From positions 202,029-266,028 of the forward strand of contig JAKVAV010000005.1 in NCBI GenBank assembly GCA_022448105.1: a DNA stretch of 64,000 bases, written 5' to 3'. Shown here one piece after another: positions 34,976 to 44,462 of the stretch. The stretch is from Flavobacteriales bacterium (GTDB lineage Bacteria; Bacteroidota; Bacteroidia; Flavobacteriales_D; Cryomorphaceae). Numbering within the stretch: the first letter of the stretch is position 1; each line of letters starts with the position of its first letter. The translations under genes and the position numbers were made by a program. The notes below the pieces were generated by a model that saw only the letters and a list, made by a program, of their open reading frames with translations, did not search any database and was not told the origin of the DNA.

Positions 34976-35877
34976 TTTATAGGCATTATTGTAGAATGAG
35001 GAGCCACACCTACAACTCCTTCATTAATGTCTATCTCTGCGGCGATAATCCCTGCGCACTTGTTTCCATGATTCTGATCATCAACTGGTGAAGGGTCATT
35101 GGTTGGAAGGCCGTCTTCTGTATCAAAATTGCTCCCAGGCAACCTGATTTGTCTAGTATTTGGCAGGTCAGGATGATCACTTATAAGGCCATCGTCGATC
35201 ACCGCTATTACGACATCAGAACTTCCAAAGGTGATGTCCCAGGCTTCTGGCGCATCAATGTCTGTATCCACTGTGCCAAATAGGCCATCGTTCACTTCTT
35301 GCCCAGTGTTGTGCAAATGCCATTGGTTTCCAAAGTATTCGTCATTTGGGATATAGTCATGATGTTCTACTTCCGCCAAGAACACCGGATGACAATACTT
35401 CACTAGATCAGTTTCGTAAATTAGTTGAGAAACGAGTAATGGAATATTTACGTGATAAGTGGTATATAAGCGAGTCACTTTTGTTTCGGCCAATCCATAT
35501 TGAGTAATTAGGCTATTTATTTCGGATTGATCAGTTTGATCCTTCCATTGAAGCACAATTTCATTTTTCATGTAGAGATGAGCTCCGCTATCCGTCTCGT
35601 AAACTTGGTTCAATTCATAAACACCTTGACCAATGTTGAGTAGTGAGTCTAGCGTACCATTAAGATGAAATAAATTAGGTTCTAACTGTTTGAATTGCAG
35701 ATTTTTTGAAATCAAATAGGTAGTATCTGCTTCGCCAGTGAATTCAGCCGTAAAAGAGTTGGTGACTGCATTCAAATGTATGACATTGTCAAAAGAATAA
35801 TAAAAGGAGTTATTCGTCTGACCGAAAGTGAATAAGTTAGAAAAGAGCAGAATTAATGTGAAGGAGGTATTTCTCAT
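34972..35877 (-). CDS. Subtilase (S8) N-terminal part, separated by frameshift
   Basis: 301 codons with signal peptide ('LILLFSNLFTFGQ'), a propeptide-like region, a 'NDEYFGNQWHLHNTGQ' segment typical of S8 proteases, the catalytic Asp in 'VVIAVIDDGL' and the catalytic His in 'NHGNKCAGIIAAE'. The frame stops right after 'STIMPIK', where the family continues into the strand found at the start of the other frame. The Ser of the triad is in the downstream frame. The full protein would have been a secreted, surface-exported protease of about 1060 residues. Confidence 0.88.
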   Translation of the reverse strand: MRNTSFTLILLFSNLFTFGQTNNSFYYSFDNVIHLNAVTNSFTAEFTGEADTTYLISKNLQFKQLEPNLFHLNGTLDSLLNIGQGVYELNQVYETDSGAHLYMKNEIVLQWKDQTDQSEINSLITQYGLAETKVTRLYTTYHVNIPLLVSQLIYETDLVKYCHPVFLAEVEHHDYIPNDEYFGNQWHLHNTGQEVNDGLFGTVDTDIDAPEAWDITFGSSDVVIAVIDDGLISDHPDLPNTRQIRLPGSNFDTEDGLPTNDPSPVDDQNHGNKCAGIIAAEIDINEGVVGVAPHSTIMPIK

Positions 35878-35880
35878 CGT

Positions 35881-35901
35881 TTCATAGATACCTTCTATGA
35901 A
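35881..35901. repeat. Inverted repeat just upstream of subtilase start
   Basis: The arms ttcataga (35881-35888) and tctatgaa (35894-35901) form an 8-bp stem with a 5-base loop, three bases before the subtilase ATG on the minus strand. It could hide the start in RNA or bind a regulator; not decidable here. Confidence 0.45.
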
Positions 35902-35984
35902 TATATGAAAAATCTTCTATTTTGCCTTAACCTCAGTGTTACCTTCTATCAATTTGATTATCAATATGGAGATAAGGAGTTATT

Positions 35985-36644
35985 TCAAATAAAGGTTCTA
36001 CTCTTAAGCTCTTTTATGATCTGTGTCGGATTTTCGGCACCGAATACAAAACTCCCAGCAACCAAAACATCAGCACCTGCTTCTAACAATTTTGGAGCAT
36101 TATGAGCATTCACCCCACCGTCGATCTCAATTTTGGCCTTAGAACCTGATTTTTCGATGAGGTTCTTCGTGCGCTCAATTTTTCGGTACGTATTCTCGAT
36201 AAACTTCTGCCCCCCAAATCCAGGATTTACCGACATAAGACATACCAAGTCAATATCTTGAATAATGTCTTCGAGATCATTCACGGCAGTGTGAGGGTTT
36301 AAGGCTACACCTGCACTCATCTCTTCTGCTTTGATAGCTTGTATCGTTCTATGCAGGTGATTGCATGCTTCCAAATGAACCGTCAAGACATTCGCACCAG
36401 CTCTCTTAAACTGGCTGATATAGCGGTCAGGGTCAACGATCATCAAGTGAACGTCTAGAGGCTTTAAAGTGTGTTTATTAATTGCATCTAAGACTGGGAA
36501 TCCGAAAGAAATATTCGGGACGAATACACCATCCATAATGTCAATATGAAACCAATCGGCCTCACTGTTATTGACTGTTTCAATGTCGGAGATGAGGTTA
36601 GCGAAGTTTCCAGCCAGGATGGAAGGAGCGATTAAATGACCCAT
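35985..36644 (-). CDS. rpe: Ribulose-phosphate 3-epimerase
   Basis: 219 residues, normal length. Typical features are 'APSILAGNFANL', the metal-binding 'WFHIDIMDGVFVPNISFG', 'DVHLMI', 'MSVNPGFGGQKFI' and 'IEIDGGVN', forming a TIM barrel. It interconverts ribulose-5-phosphate and xylulose-5-phosphate in the pentose phosphate pathway. It follows rpoD on the same strand with a 71-base gap. Confidence 0.96.
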   Translation of the reverse strand: MGHLIAPSILAGNFANLISDIETVNNSEADWFHIDIMDGVFVPNISFGFPVLDAINKHTLKPLDVHLMIVDPDRYISQFKRAGANVLTVHLEACNHLHRTIQAIKAEEMSAGVALNPHTAVNDLEDIIQDIDLVCLMSVNPGFGGQKFIENTYRKIERTKNLIEKSGSKAKIEIDGGVNAHNAPKLLEAGADVLVAGSFVFGAENPTQIIKELKSRTFI

Positions 36645-36715
36645 GCAATTTTTCTTGCAAAGGAAACAAAAATGGGGCTGTCTTCACCTCCTTTATATCA
36701 GTTGTTGAATCTTCA

Positions 36716-37585
36716 TCATCCAAGATAAGATCTGAGCATTTGACTTCTCGAATTGTGCTTGAGTCTGCGCAATCCTTTCTCTTTGATTTGACGTACTCTC
36801 TCACGGGTGAGATCAAATCGTTGACCTATTTCTTCCAAAGTCATCGGATTCTCTCCGGTCAAGCCAAAGTATAATCTTATTACATCGGCTTCTCTCGCGG
36901 TAAGCGTATGAAGCGATCTTTCAATTTCTAATCCCAAAGACTGAGAGATAAGCTGATCATCTGGTCTTGGATCGTCCTCAGAACTATACACCTCGTACAT
37001 ATTTCCAGAGGTGTCATCATCTACTCCCAAAGGTGCATCCATACTCACTGCTTTGTTTCCATTCTTAAGTGATTGTTGTACTTCTTCAATGGTCATTTCA
37101 AGGCATTCGGCAATCTCTTCCGTGGTGGGAGGCCTTTCAAATTCTTGTTCAAGCTTCGCGAAGGCTTTGTTGATTTTATTTACTGAACCAATTTTATTTA
37201 GAGGTAGTCTCACGATTCTAGCTTGCTCGGCCAGAGCTTGTAAGATCGACTGACGAATCCACCAAACCGCGTATGAGATGAATTTAAAACCTCGGGTCTC
37301 ATCAAAGCGCTGAGCAGCCTTGATCAATCCCAAGTTTCCTTCGTTGATCAAGTCAGGTAGGGTTAATCCTTGGTTTTGATATTGTTTGGAAACAGATACG
37401 ACAAACCTCAAATTGGCCTTCGTTAGCCTTTCGAGCGCCTCGTGATCTCCTTTCTTAATGCGTTGTGCCAACTCTACTTCCTCGTCAGAAGAGAGAAGCT
37501 CAACACGACCTATTTCTTGGAGATACTTATCTAGAGAAGCGGTTTCGCGATTGGTTACTTGTTTCGTTATTTTAAGTTGTCTCAT
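36716..37585 (-). CDS. rpoD: Housekeeping sigma factor RpoD/SigA, short Bacteroidota form
   Basis: 289 residues. Region 1.2 is '[15 protein letters not shown]', regions 2.2-2.4 include '[15 protein letters not shown]' and '[14 protein letters not shown]', and region 4.2 is '[18 protein letters not shown]'. Region 1.1 is missing, as is normal for the primary sigma factor of this phylum. It directs RNA polymerase to TTG/TAnnTTTG promoters, several of which are visible in this window. It lies upstream of rpe and downstream of pnp, separated from pnp by a long hairpin. Confidence 0.95.
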   Translation of the reverse strand: MRQLKITKQVTNRETASLDKYLQEIGRVELLSSDEEVELAQRIKKGDHEALERLTKANLRFVVSVSKQYQNQGLTLPDLINEGNLGLIKAAQRFDETRGFKFISYAVWWIRQSILQALAEQARIVRLPLNKIGSVNKINKAFAKLEQEFERPPTTEEIAECLEMTIEEVQQSLKNGNKAVSMDAPLGVDDDTSGNMYEVYSSEDDPRPDDQLISQSLGLEIERSLHTLTAREADVIRLYFGLTGENPMTLEEIGQRFDLTRERVRQIKEKGLRRLKHNSRSQMLRSYLG

Positions 37586-37633
37586 GAATGTGAGCTACAA
37601 GGGTTCTATCAAAAAAATATCGTCTGATATAAC

Positions 37634-37676
37634 GACACCCGCTGATTTTTAGTTACAAAAAAATCAAGCGGGTGTC
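37634..37676 (-). terminator. Long inverted repeat after pnp
   Basis: The arms gacacccgctgattttt (37634-37650) and its near-perfect complement ending cgggtgtc (37676) make a stem of about 17 bp with one bulged base and a short loop. It lies 50 bases beyond the pnp stop. It has no T-run after the stem on the minus strand, so it may stop transcription inefficiently or protect the RNA end. Confidence 0.55.
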
Positions 37677-37726
37677 AGTCCTTGTAGTCGTAAAACGCTC
37701 AAATATAGAGCCCTTTCGAGACAGTA

Positions 37727-39883
37727 TTAGTTTTTCTCAGGAGCGCCATTCTTTACAGGTCGCTCGAGCAAAACTTTTCTGGAAAGCTTCAACTTGCCAG
37801 TCTTTGGGTCTTTGCCAGTTACTTTGAATTTAACTAGCTCGCCCTCCTTGAGTACTTCTTCTACTTTCTCTACTCTTCTCCATTCTAGTTCAGAGATGTG
37901 AAGCAGACCGTCAGTTCCTGGAACTACTTCTACGAAAGCTCCGTAAGGCATGATGGTTTTCACTTTTCCTTCGTAAACCTCACCAACTTCAACAACCGGT
38001 GGGAAGGCAATGTCTCTCACCCGCTTTTCTGCAGCATCGATATCAGCTTTATTGCTCGACACGATATCCACTTTTCCACCAGCTTCAATTTCTTCAAGGA
38101 CAATCTCAGTGTTGGTTTGAGCTTGAATGTCTTGAATGATCTTGCCGCCTGGTCCGATCACAGCCCCAATCATGTCTTTCGGTATGATGAAAGAAATGAT
38201 TCTTGGTGCATGTGGTTTGTAATCTTGGTTTGGAGTATCGATGGTCTTTAACATTTCTCCTAGGATGTGAGCTCTTCCATCTCTTGCTTGGTAAAGTGCT
38301 TTCTTTAATACTTCGAAGCTAAGCCCTTCGATTTTGATATCCATCTGGCAAGCAGTGATACCATTTGAAGTACCAGTTACTTTGAAGTCCATGTCACCAA
38401 GATGATCTTCGTCTCCTAAGATGTCAGAGAGCACAGCGTATTTTCCGCTTTCGGCATCGGTGATCAATCCCATCGCGATACCAGAAACTGGCGCTTTGAT
38501 TTGAACACCGCCATCCATCAGTGCAAGTGTTCCAGCACAAACAGTTGCCATAGAAGATGATCCATTTGACTCGAGGATATCGCTCACCAAACGAATGGTG
38601 TAAGGATTTTCAGGAGCGGCCGGAATCATTCTCTTCAGTGCTCTTAGAGCCAAGTTTCCATGACCGATCTCTCTTCTGGAAGTTCCTCTAATTGGGTAAG
38701 CTTCTCCAGTTGAGAAAGGGGGAAAGTTATAGTGAAGGAGGAATTTCTCAGTTCCCTGATAAAGGGCTCCATCGATCATTTGCTCGTCCATCTTAGATCC
38801 AAGAGTCAGAGTAGTTAATGACTGAGTTTCACCTCTGGTGAAGATTGATGATCCATGAGTTCCAGGTAGGTAGTCTACTTCTGACCATATCGGACGGATA
38901 TCTGTAGTAGCTCTTCCGTCAAGTCTAACACCTTCATTGAGAACTAAGTCTCTGATTGCCTTCTTTTGAGCTTTCTTGAAATATTTCTTAACGAGGTCTC
39001 CTCTTTCCTCAAGTTCTTCCTCGCTGAATTTAGAAGCAAATTCATCTCTCAATTCAGAGAATGCAGTTCCTCTATCTTCTTTACCAAGTTGCTTTTTAGC
39101 AATGTCGTAGCACCCTTGGTAGCAGGCTTCCATCACTTGCTTCGCTAAGTCATCGTCATTTGTTTCGTGAGAGTATTCTCTCTTTGGCTCAGACTTGGCT
39201 ACCATTTTACCGAATTCGTTCAGCGCTTGGCAGTGTACTTTAATGGCAGCGTGCGCAGCTTCAATGGCTGATACCATCTCGTCCTCGCTGATTTCATCCA
39301 TCTCTCCCTCTACCATTACAATACTTGATTCGGTACCCGCAATGATCATATCGATGTCACTCTGCTCGAGCTCTTCGAATGTTGGGTTAATCACGAATTT
39401 TCCATCAATTCGTCCTACGCGCACTTCTGAAACTGGTCCATTGAACGGAATGTCAGAAACTGCGAGTGCAGCCGATGCAGCAAGGCAAGCAAGTGCGTCT
39501 GGCATATTTTTATGATCTGAAGACATCAAGGCGAGCATCACTTGGACTTCTGAGTGATAATCATCTGGAAATAGTGGACGCAGTGCGCGGTCCACAAGTC
39601 TCATGGTCAAAATTTCACCTGTGCTTGGTCGAGCTTCGCGCTTGAAGAAACCTCCTGGGAACCTTCCCGCTGAAGCGTACTTTTCACGATAGTCGATAGT
39701 AAGGGGTAAGAAGTCTATACCTTCCTTTGCGTCTTTGTTGGAAACAACGGTAGCAAGGATCATCGTGTCTCCCATGCGAAGCATAATAGATCCATCAGCC
39801 TGTTTGGCTAGCTTTCCTGTTTCCAGGGTAATGGCCTTTCCATCACCAAGGTCAATTGTTTTACTTTTTAAGTCGTAATTCAT
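37727..39883 (-). CDS. pnp: Polynucleotide phosphorylase
   Basis: 718 residues with two RNase PH domains ('[20 protein letters not shown]', '[18 protein letters not shown]'), a linker helix domain, a KH domain ('[16 protein letters not shown]') and an S1 domain ('[17 protein letters not shown]'). It degrades RNA 3' to 5' with phosphate in the RNA degradosome. Length normal. It lies behind rpsO, the same order as in Escherichia coli, with a hairpin in the 94-base gap that may serve as a processing or attenuation site. Confidence 0.97.
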   Translation of the reverse strand: MNYDLKSKTIDLGDGKAITLETGKLAKQADGSIMLRMGDTMILATVVSNKDAKEGIDFLPLTIDYREKYASAGRFPGGFFKREARPSTGEILTMRLVDRALRPLFPDDYHSEVQVMLALMSSDHKNMPDALACLAASAALAVSDIPFNGPVSEVRVGRIDGKFVINPTFEELEQSDIDMIIAGTESSIVMVEGEMDEISEDEMVSAIEAAHAAIKVHCQALNEFGKMVAKSEPKREYSHETNDDDLAKQVMEACYQGCYDIAKKQLGKEDRGTAFSELRDEFASKFSEEELEERGDLVKKYFKKAQKKAIRDLVLNEGVRLDGRATTDIRPIWSEVDYLPGTHGSSIFTRGETQSLTTLTLGSKMDEQMIDGALYQGTEKFLLHYNFPPFSTGEAYPIRGTSRREIGHGNLALRALKRMIPAAPENPYTIRLVSDILESNGSSSMATVCAGTLALMDGGVQIKAPVSGIAMGLITDAESGKYAVLSDILGDEDHLGDMDFKVTGTSNGITACQMDIKIEGLSFEVLKKALYQARDGRAHILGEMLKTIDTPNQDYKPHAPRIISFIIPKDMIGAVIGPGGKIIQDIQAQTNTEIVLEEIEAGGKVDIVSSNKADIDAAEKRVRDIAFPPVVEVGEVYEGKVKTIMPYGAFVEVVPGTDGLLHISELEWRRVEKVEEVLKEGELVKFKVTGKDPKTGKLKLSRKVLLERPVKNGAPEKN

Positions 39884-39910
39884 CTTGTGTATGTAAGTGT
39901 ATTTATACAG

Positions 39911-39946
39911 AAAGAGGCAACAGTCCCTTTGACGTATTGCCTCTTT
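39911..39946 (-). terminator. Hairpin between rpsO and pnp
   Basis: A perfect 10-base inverted repeat (aaagaggcaa / ttgcctcttt) with a 16-base loop lies in the 94-base rpsO-pnp gap. It may be a partial terminator or an RNase processing site, as in the E. coli rpsO-pnp operon, where pnp controls itself after RNase III cleavage. Confidence 0.6.
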
Positions 39947-39977
39947 AAGCTTTCTAATATTGATTCGTTGCGATCAA

Positions 39978-40247
39978 TTACTTTCGGATTCCGAGCTCCT
40001 TAATAATAGCTCTGTAACGAGTAATGTCTTTTTTGATTAAGTAATCGAGCAAGCTTCTTCTCTTACCAACCAATGCAACAAGTGATCTTTCTGTAGCAAA
40101 ATCCTTACGATTTCTTTTCAAGTGCTCAGTTAGGTGGTTGATTCTGTAGGTGAAGAGAGCGATTTGCCCTTCCGCTGAACCGGTATCGGTTTCAGACTTT
40201 CCGTGTTTTTTGAAGATCTCTGCCTTCTTTTCTGGTGATAAATACAT
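39978..40247 (-). CDS. rpsO: 30S ribosomal protein S15
   Basis: 89 residues, the exact usual length. 'FKKHGKSETDTGSAEGQIALFT', 'INHLTEHLKRNRKDFATERSL' and 'LVGKRRSLLDYL' are diagnostic. S15 binds 16S rRNA early in small-subunit assembly and in many bacteria represses its own translation. Upstream of pnp; a -7 element lies at 40293-40300. Confidence 0.97.
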   Translation of the reverse strand: MYLSPEKKAEIFKKHGKSETDTGSAEGQIALFTYRINHLTEHLKRNRKDFATERSLVALVGKRRSLLDYLIKKDITRYRAIIKELGIRK

Positions 40248-40292
40248 TCCTAAATTCTTAAAATGTTAGTGATGCTGAATAATTTAAGCCTG

Positions 40293-40300
40293 CAAATATA
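40293..40300 (-). promoter_or_regulatory. TATATTTG -7 element upstream of rpsO
   Basis: Exact TAnnTTTG on the minus strand, 45 bases before the rpsO ATG, giving a leader long enough for S15 autoregulation. No TTG at the ideal spacing. Confidence 0.5.
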
Positions 40301-40304
40301 GACT

Positions 40305-41168
40305 TTATTTTCTCTTTATTCCCTCTTTTTCAAACATAGAGAGCGTTAAGTCTAATCTGTCTTTGAGCTGGTGACGATGCACGATGTAGTCTAGAAAACC
40401 ATGTTCCAACAAGAATTCACTTCTCTGGAATCCTTCTGGTAGGTCTTTTCCTATGGTTTCTTTTACAACTCGCGGCCCTGCGAAACCGATCAAGGCGTTC
40501 GGCTCAGCAATATTTAAGTCTCCCAGCATGGCAAAACTCGCGGTAACTCCACCAGTTGTTGGGTCGGTAAGTAGAGAGATGAAAGGAAGCTTTGCTTTAC
40601 TTAAAAGAGTAAGCTTAGCTGACGTCTTCGCCATTTGCATAAGCGAGAATCCAGCCTCCATCATTCGTGCACCTCCAGACTTTGAGATAAGCAAGAAAGG
40701 ACATTTCTTGTCAATAGCTTTGTCAATGGCTTTGGAGATTTTTTCTCCAACCACAGATCCCATCGATCCACCAATAAACGAAAAGTCCATGGCGGCGACC
40801 ACAATTTGCCTTCCATTGGATTTTCCGTAAGCAGTTCTTATGGCATCTTTAAGTCCTGTTTTTTTCTGGCCAGCCTTGATTCGATCCGGATATTTCTTGG
40901 TGTCCTCGAACTTAAGCGGATCGCCAGAACTCATGGATTTATTGAATTCGGTGAATTTACCATCATCGAAGAGTAAGCCGAAGTATTCAGTACTACCTAT
41001 GCGGTCATGGTGGTCACAATTTGCACACACAGACACATTTTCAGTATGCTCTTCACGACTAACAACTACGCTACATTTGGGACACTTCCACCAAAGACCC
41101 TCGGGGGTTTCCTTTTTGTCTTTAGTAGAGGTTGTGATTCCTTCTTTGATTCTCTTAAACCAACTCAT
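40305..41168 (-). CDS. accD: Acetyl-CoA carboxylase carboxyltransferase subunit beta
   Basis: 287 residues. An N-terminal zinc ribbon has four Cys in two pairs ('[10 protein letters not shown]' and '[10 protein letters not shown]'). The carboxyltransferase domain follows with '[20 protein letters not shown]' and '[16 protein letters not shown]'. With AccA it transfers carboxyl from biotin to acetyl-CoA, the first step of fatty acid synthesis. Normal length. It lies between tamL and rpsO on the same strand; a TAGTTTTG element sits 20 bases before its ATG. Confidence 0.96.
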   Translation of the reverse strand: MSWFKRIKEGITTSTKDKKETPEGLWWKCPKCSVVVSREEHTENVSVCANCDHHDRIGSTEYFGLLFDDGKFTEFNKSMSSGDPLKFEDTKKYPDRIKAGQKKTGLKDAIRTAYGKSNGRQIVVAAMDFSFIGGSMGSVVGEKISKAIDKAIDKKCPFLLISKSGGARMMEAGFSLMQMAKTSAKLTLLSKAKLPFISLLTDPTTGGVTASFAMLGDLNIAEPNALIGFAGPRVVKETIGKDLPEGFQRSEFLLEHGFLDYIVHRHQLKDRLDLTLSMFEKEGIKRK

Positions 41169-41187
41169 GTTGTCGAAATCTAGGCCA

Positions 41188-41195
41188 CAAAACTA
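41188..41195 (-). promoter_or_regulatory. TAGTTTTG -7 element upstream of accD
   Basis: Exact TAnnTTTG match on the minus strand, 19 bases before the accD ATG. The nearest TTG is only 15 bases further upstream, so the -33 element is weak. Confidence 0.4.
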
Positions 41196-41219
41196 AAAAA
41201 ACTTCCTTGGCAAGTTTGT

Positions 41220-43742
41220 TTAGAAAGGATATCCAATACCAATATTTAAGTTCCATTGCCAACGGTAATAGTTCAGCGTCGGCAAGTCGTTGTCCCCAGA
41301 ATTCAGATCGTCGATGTAGTCGTTGTACTTATCTTTCGGCTGAAAAAGCCACCTTTCGCCTCTATCGAGAGATGGATCTTTAATCTGAAGCCCGAGGTCG
41401 AGCCTGATTAGGAAAAATTCAAAGTTAAAACGGGTTCCTGCTCCAGCACCGACTGCAATTTCGCTGAGGAATCGATCAAATTCGAATGTGGCCTCAGATC
41501 GTTCGGTTTGATCGCCCATGATCCAAATATTTCCCGCGTCCACGAATAGCGCCCCTTCGAGAATATTCGTGATATCAAAGCGATATTCGAAATTCCCTTC
41601 GATCAGTATATCACCAATTTTATCGAAGTTCTGTTCTGGGTCTCGAAAGCTTCCAGGCCCAAGTGTTCTAGCCTGCCAAGCTCTTATTCCATTGGCGCCT
41701 CCTGCAAAAAAACTTTTCTCAAATGGAAGTACATCCAGATTTTCTAGAGGAATACCAACTCCGGCAGATACCCTGTAAGCCATACTTGTTTTCTCGTTGG
41801 GGATGTTATAGTATCTAAAATCATGGAGAGTCTTAACGTACTGAGCGAATTGAATGCCCAATGCCTCATACCCTCCATTCTCGTTTTCTTGAGCACTTGA
41901 AATATTAAAGAGACCGCGGAGTATGGATCCTGCACTTTCTGCTTCAGCGCGGTAGAAGTAAAGGTTCCTCTTGGAGTAATCTTGCCGTTGGGTATTCAGA
42001 ATGAACGCTATCCTCGTACTCTGTATAAAGTGGTCTTGAAAACTGTTTGTCAAAAATGGGTCATTGATTTCCTCGAGACGCTCGTCGAAAGCAGTTGATC
42101 GGTCGATCTTAATTAAACTCAGTTCGAGCGGACTAATCTGCCACTCTTTGGTTGTCGTTTCATTCCATCGGTAAAGGATGGATCCAAATGAGCGAGTTCG
42201 TTCATAATCCGGTCTTCTTTGATAGGATAGATTTGTGATTAGGGTCGTTCTCGGATTTGCCGATTTTGCAAACTTATCTGGACTTATAGGGAGCAAGAAC
42301 CTCGGAAAAGTTAAGGATAGCTGAGGCCCAACTTCTAGGGTGTTGAATGCCAGGCCTTGTCCGACATCATTGTCAGTTCCAGATTCAGTCAATAGCTGTT
42401 GTGCTTCAACTCCTCCACTTATTTCGATGCTGAGTACTTCAGCCCCTCCAAAAATATTTCGGTTGCGGTAACCCAAGGCTCCAGATATTCCTAGAAAGCC
42501 TCCTTGGTTGGTGCCGTCCCATTCGAGTGAGATATTTTGCTTGGCAGATGGAGATAATCCTACTTTTACATTCAGGAGTCGATTCTCGCTTTTTTCACTG
42601 ACTGGCTCGAAATCAATTGAAGCAGCGCGCACAATTTCAAGCGCACTTAGCCTGCGATAAGTTCTGGTTACTCGATCGAGCTGATAGTATTCATTTTTAT
42701 CAAAAATGATGTTCTGAGCGATAGTCTTTGGTTTGACGTTTAAGTGACTTTGATCGATGATCTTGTAGTTTCTAACCTGTATTGTGTCTTGATTGGTTAT
42801 TTCTTGATCTCTAGAAAATGGCCTATCGATGATTTCGATTTCGTTCAGCTTGTATCGCTTATATGGCTTCGTGATGAGAGAATCGGGGTTCCCTTCGTAT
42901 GGAACTTTCCTCGGTACAATTCCCAACTCAAGATGGATGGAATGACTTTGAAAAGAAGAGTCGACATCAAAATAGATAAGCTCTTTGTGGAAATCAAAAT
43001 AGCCTCTATTTCTAAAGTAATCAGTCAGCTTTTTCCTCTCGTCTTCCAGCTTTTCGATGTCAAATCGGTCTCCAACATTTATCGTCTTACCCTTTTGTCG
43101 CGACTCAAAAACTAAGCTTTGCAAATAAGGATCCGGAATCTTAAAGGTGAGACTGTCAATGATGTAAGGCTTTTTAGGATCTATTTCATAAACGACCGTT
43201 TTCATCTGCTTATCCTCGCTTGTCTTAACTTCTGAGGTTACCACGGCGTTGAAATACCCATGCTTAACGAGATATGTTTCGATCTGCTCTTCGCTCTTAT
43301 CCACCTGCGTAGAGTCGAAAATAACTGGCGGTTCTCCAACTGTCTCCTGCCACCATGAACCAAATGGTTTTAGTTCCTTTGGTTCTTTCTCCTTTTCGAG
43401 GCGCTTTCGGTTTTTCTTTTCGAGCTTTTCCGCTCTCTTCTTATTTCGGGGATCAAATTTTTCAGGATTAGGCACATTGTATGCCCAGAGATAAAAGCGA
43501 GATCCGAGAATTTTCCTGTTGGGTTCCTGTCGTACCACTCCCTTTAGGTCATCCTTGTCTATCTTTGGCTCCTCGACAAAACTGAATTTGTTCTTTTTTA
43601 GAAGGTATTCGTCATTCGCCAGTCTTTTCGTTGGGCTGCAACCAAAAAGAAACATCGCTATTAGCAAAATGATTATTCGAAGCAGCCAGATTGATAGCTC
43701 TCTACCTCTAAAAGAAAGTATGCTGGAATTATGATCGACCAT
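41220..43742 (-). CDS. tamL: BamA/TamA family outer-membrane lipoprotein (TamL-like)
   Basis: 840 residues. A hydrophobic segment ending 'IAMFLFGC' is a lipobox, so the protein is both lipidated and a beta-barrel, the mark of TamL rather than TamA. POTRA-like repeats fill the first half ('EEQIETYLVKHGYFNAVVTSEV', 'YFDFHKELIYFDVDS'); the C-terminal half is a 16-strand barrel with 'GGANGIRAWQARTLGPGSF', the conserved substrate-gate region, ending 'NLNIGIGYPF'. It inserts outer-membrane or surface proteins. Its ATG lies inside the start region of the divergent methyltransferase gene (12-base overlap). Confidence 0.88.
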   Translation of the reverse strand: MVDHNSSILSFRGRELSIWLLRIIILLIAMFLFGCSPTKRLANDEYLLKKNKFSFVEEPKIDKDDLKGVVRQEPNRKILGSRFYLWAYNVPNPEKFDPRNKKRAEKLEKKNRKRLEKEKEPKELKPFGSWWQETVGEPPVIFDSTQVDKSEEQIETYLVKHGYFNAVVTSEVKTSEDKQMKTVVYEIDPKKPYIIDSLTFKIPDPYLQSLVFESRQKGKTINVGDRFDIEKLEDERKKLTDYFRNRGYFDFHKELIYFDVDSSFQSHSIHLELGIVPRKVPYEGNPDSLITKPYKRYKLNEIEIIDRPFSRDQEITNQDTIQVRNYKIIDQSHLNVKPKTIAQNIIFDKNEYYQLDRVTRTYRRLSALEIVRAASIDFEPVSEKSENRLLNVKVGLSPSAKQNISLEWDGTNQGGFLGISGALGYRNRNIFGGAEVLSIEISGGVEAQQLLTESGTDNDVGQGLAFNTLEVGPQLSLTFPRFLLPISPDKFAKSANPRTTLITNLSYQRRPDYERTRSFGSILYRWNETTTKEWQISPLELSLIKIDRSTAFDERLEEINDPFLTNSFQDHFIQSTRIAFILNTQRQDYSKRNLYFYRAEAESAGSILRGLFNISSAQENENGGYEALGIQFAQYVKTLHDFRYYNIPNEKTSMAYRVSAGVGIPLENLDVLPFEKSFFAGGANGIRAWQARTLGPGSFRDPEQNFDKIGDILIEGNFEYRFDITNILEGALFVDAGNIWIMGDQTERSEATFEFDRFLSEIAVGAGAGTRFNFEFFLIRLDLGLQIKDPSLDRGERWLFQPKDKYNDYIDDLNSGDNDLPTLNYYRWQWNLNIGIGYPF

Positions 43743-44462
43743 TTAACGAATAACCAGATGAAGTTGGTGAAATCGCTTCACCAAAAAAAATACCGCGATC
43801 AACAAGGTCTGTTTTTAGTTGAAGGAGTAAAACTTGTCAATGAAGCTATTCAATCAGAGGCAAAGTTAGAAATGATTGTCTATGCTGGCGAAGAAGAGGA
43901 ATTGCCTTTCACCCTTCGTTCAGAGAGCTATAAAGCTTCCGCGAAAGACCTAGGACGAGTTTCAGCGCTCAAGACTCCAAATAAGGTTTTGGCTGTTTGC
44001 CAGAAGCATATGAAATCGTCTCCCGTTGATTCTGACTGGACGGTCGTTCTCGATCAGATTTCTGACCCTGGAAATCTCGGTACGATCATTCGCATATGCG
44101 ATTGGATGGGAGTGAAACAAATAGTTTGTGACAACGAGAGTGTAGATGTTTATAATCCTAAGGTCGTGCAAGCCAGCATGGGAAGCATTTTTCGTGTCAA
44201 TGTGTCTTACCATGATCTGAGCATTTATTTAGATCAATCTCCTGCAGATGTTATTCTCGCGGCAGACATGGATGGCGATTCTATTTACAAGTCCGAGTCT
44301 CCTCAAAAAGGTCTTTTGGTGATGGGTTCAGAATCTCACGGTTTACGTCCAGAAGTTTTGGAGATGTGTTCAGGGAAAATTGCTATCCCAAAATTGGGCC
44401 AAGGTGAGTCTTTGAATGTTGCCGTTTCCACGGGAATTCTTCTTTCTCACCTTATGCGTTAA
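43731..44462 (+). CDS. TrmH/SpoU family RNA 2'-O-methyltransferase
   Basis: 243 residues. The N-terminal substrate-binding part 'SLHQKKYRDQQGLFLVEGVKLVNEA' is followed by the SPOUT knot: motif 1 'LDQISDPGNLGTIIRICDWMG', motif 2 'LLVMGSESHGLRPEVL' and motif 3 'IPKLGQGESLNVAVSTGILL'. It methylates a ribose in rRNA or tRNA; which one cannot be told. The only + strand gene in this part, with its start overlapping the divergent tamL start and its stop overlapping the convergent oxidoreductase by 11 bases. Confidence 0.92.
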   Translation: MIDHLTNNQMKLVKSLHQKKYRDQQGLFLVEGVKLVNEAIQSEAKLEMIVYAGEEEELPFTLRSESYKASAKDLGRVSALKTPNKVLAVCQKHMKSSPVDSDWTVVLDQISDPGNLGTIIRICDWMGVKQIVCDNESVDVYNPKVVQASMGSIFRVNVSYHDLSIYLDQSPADVILAADMDGDSIYKSESPQKGLLVMGSESHGLRPEVLEMCSGKIAIPKLGQGESLNVAVSTGILLSHLMR

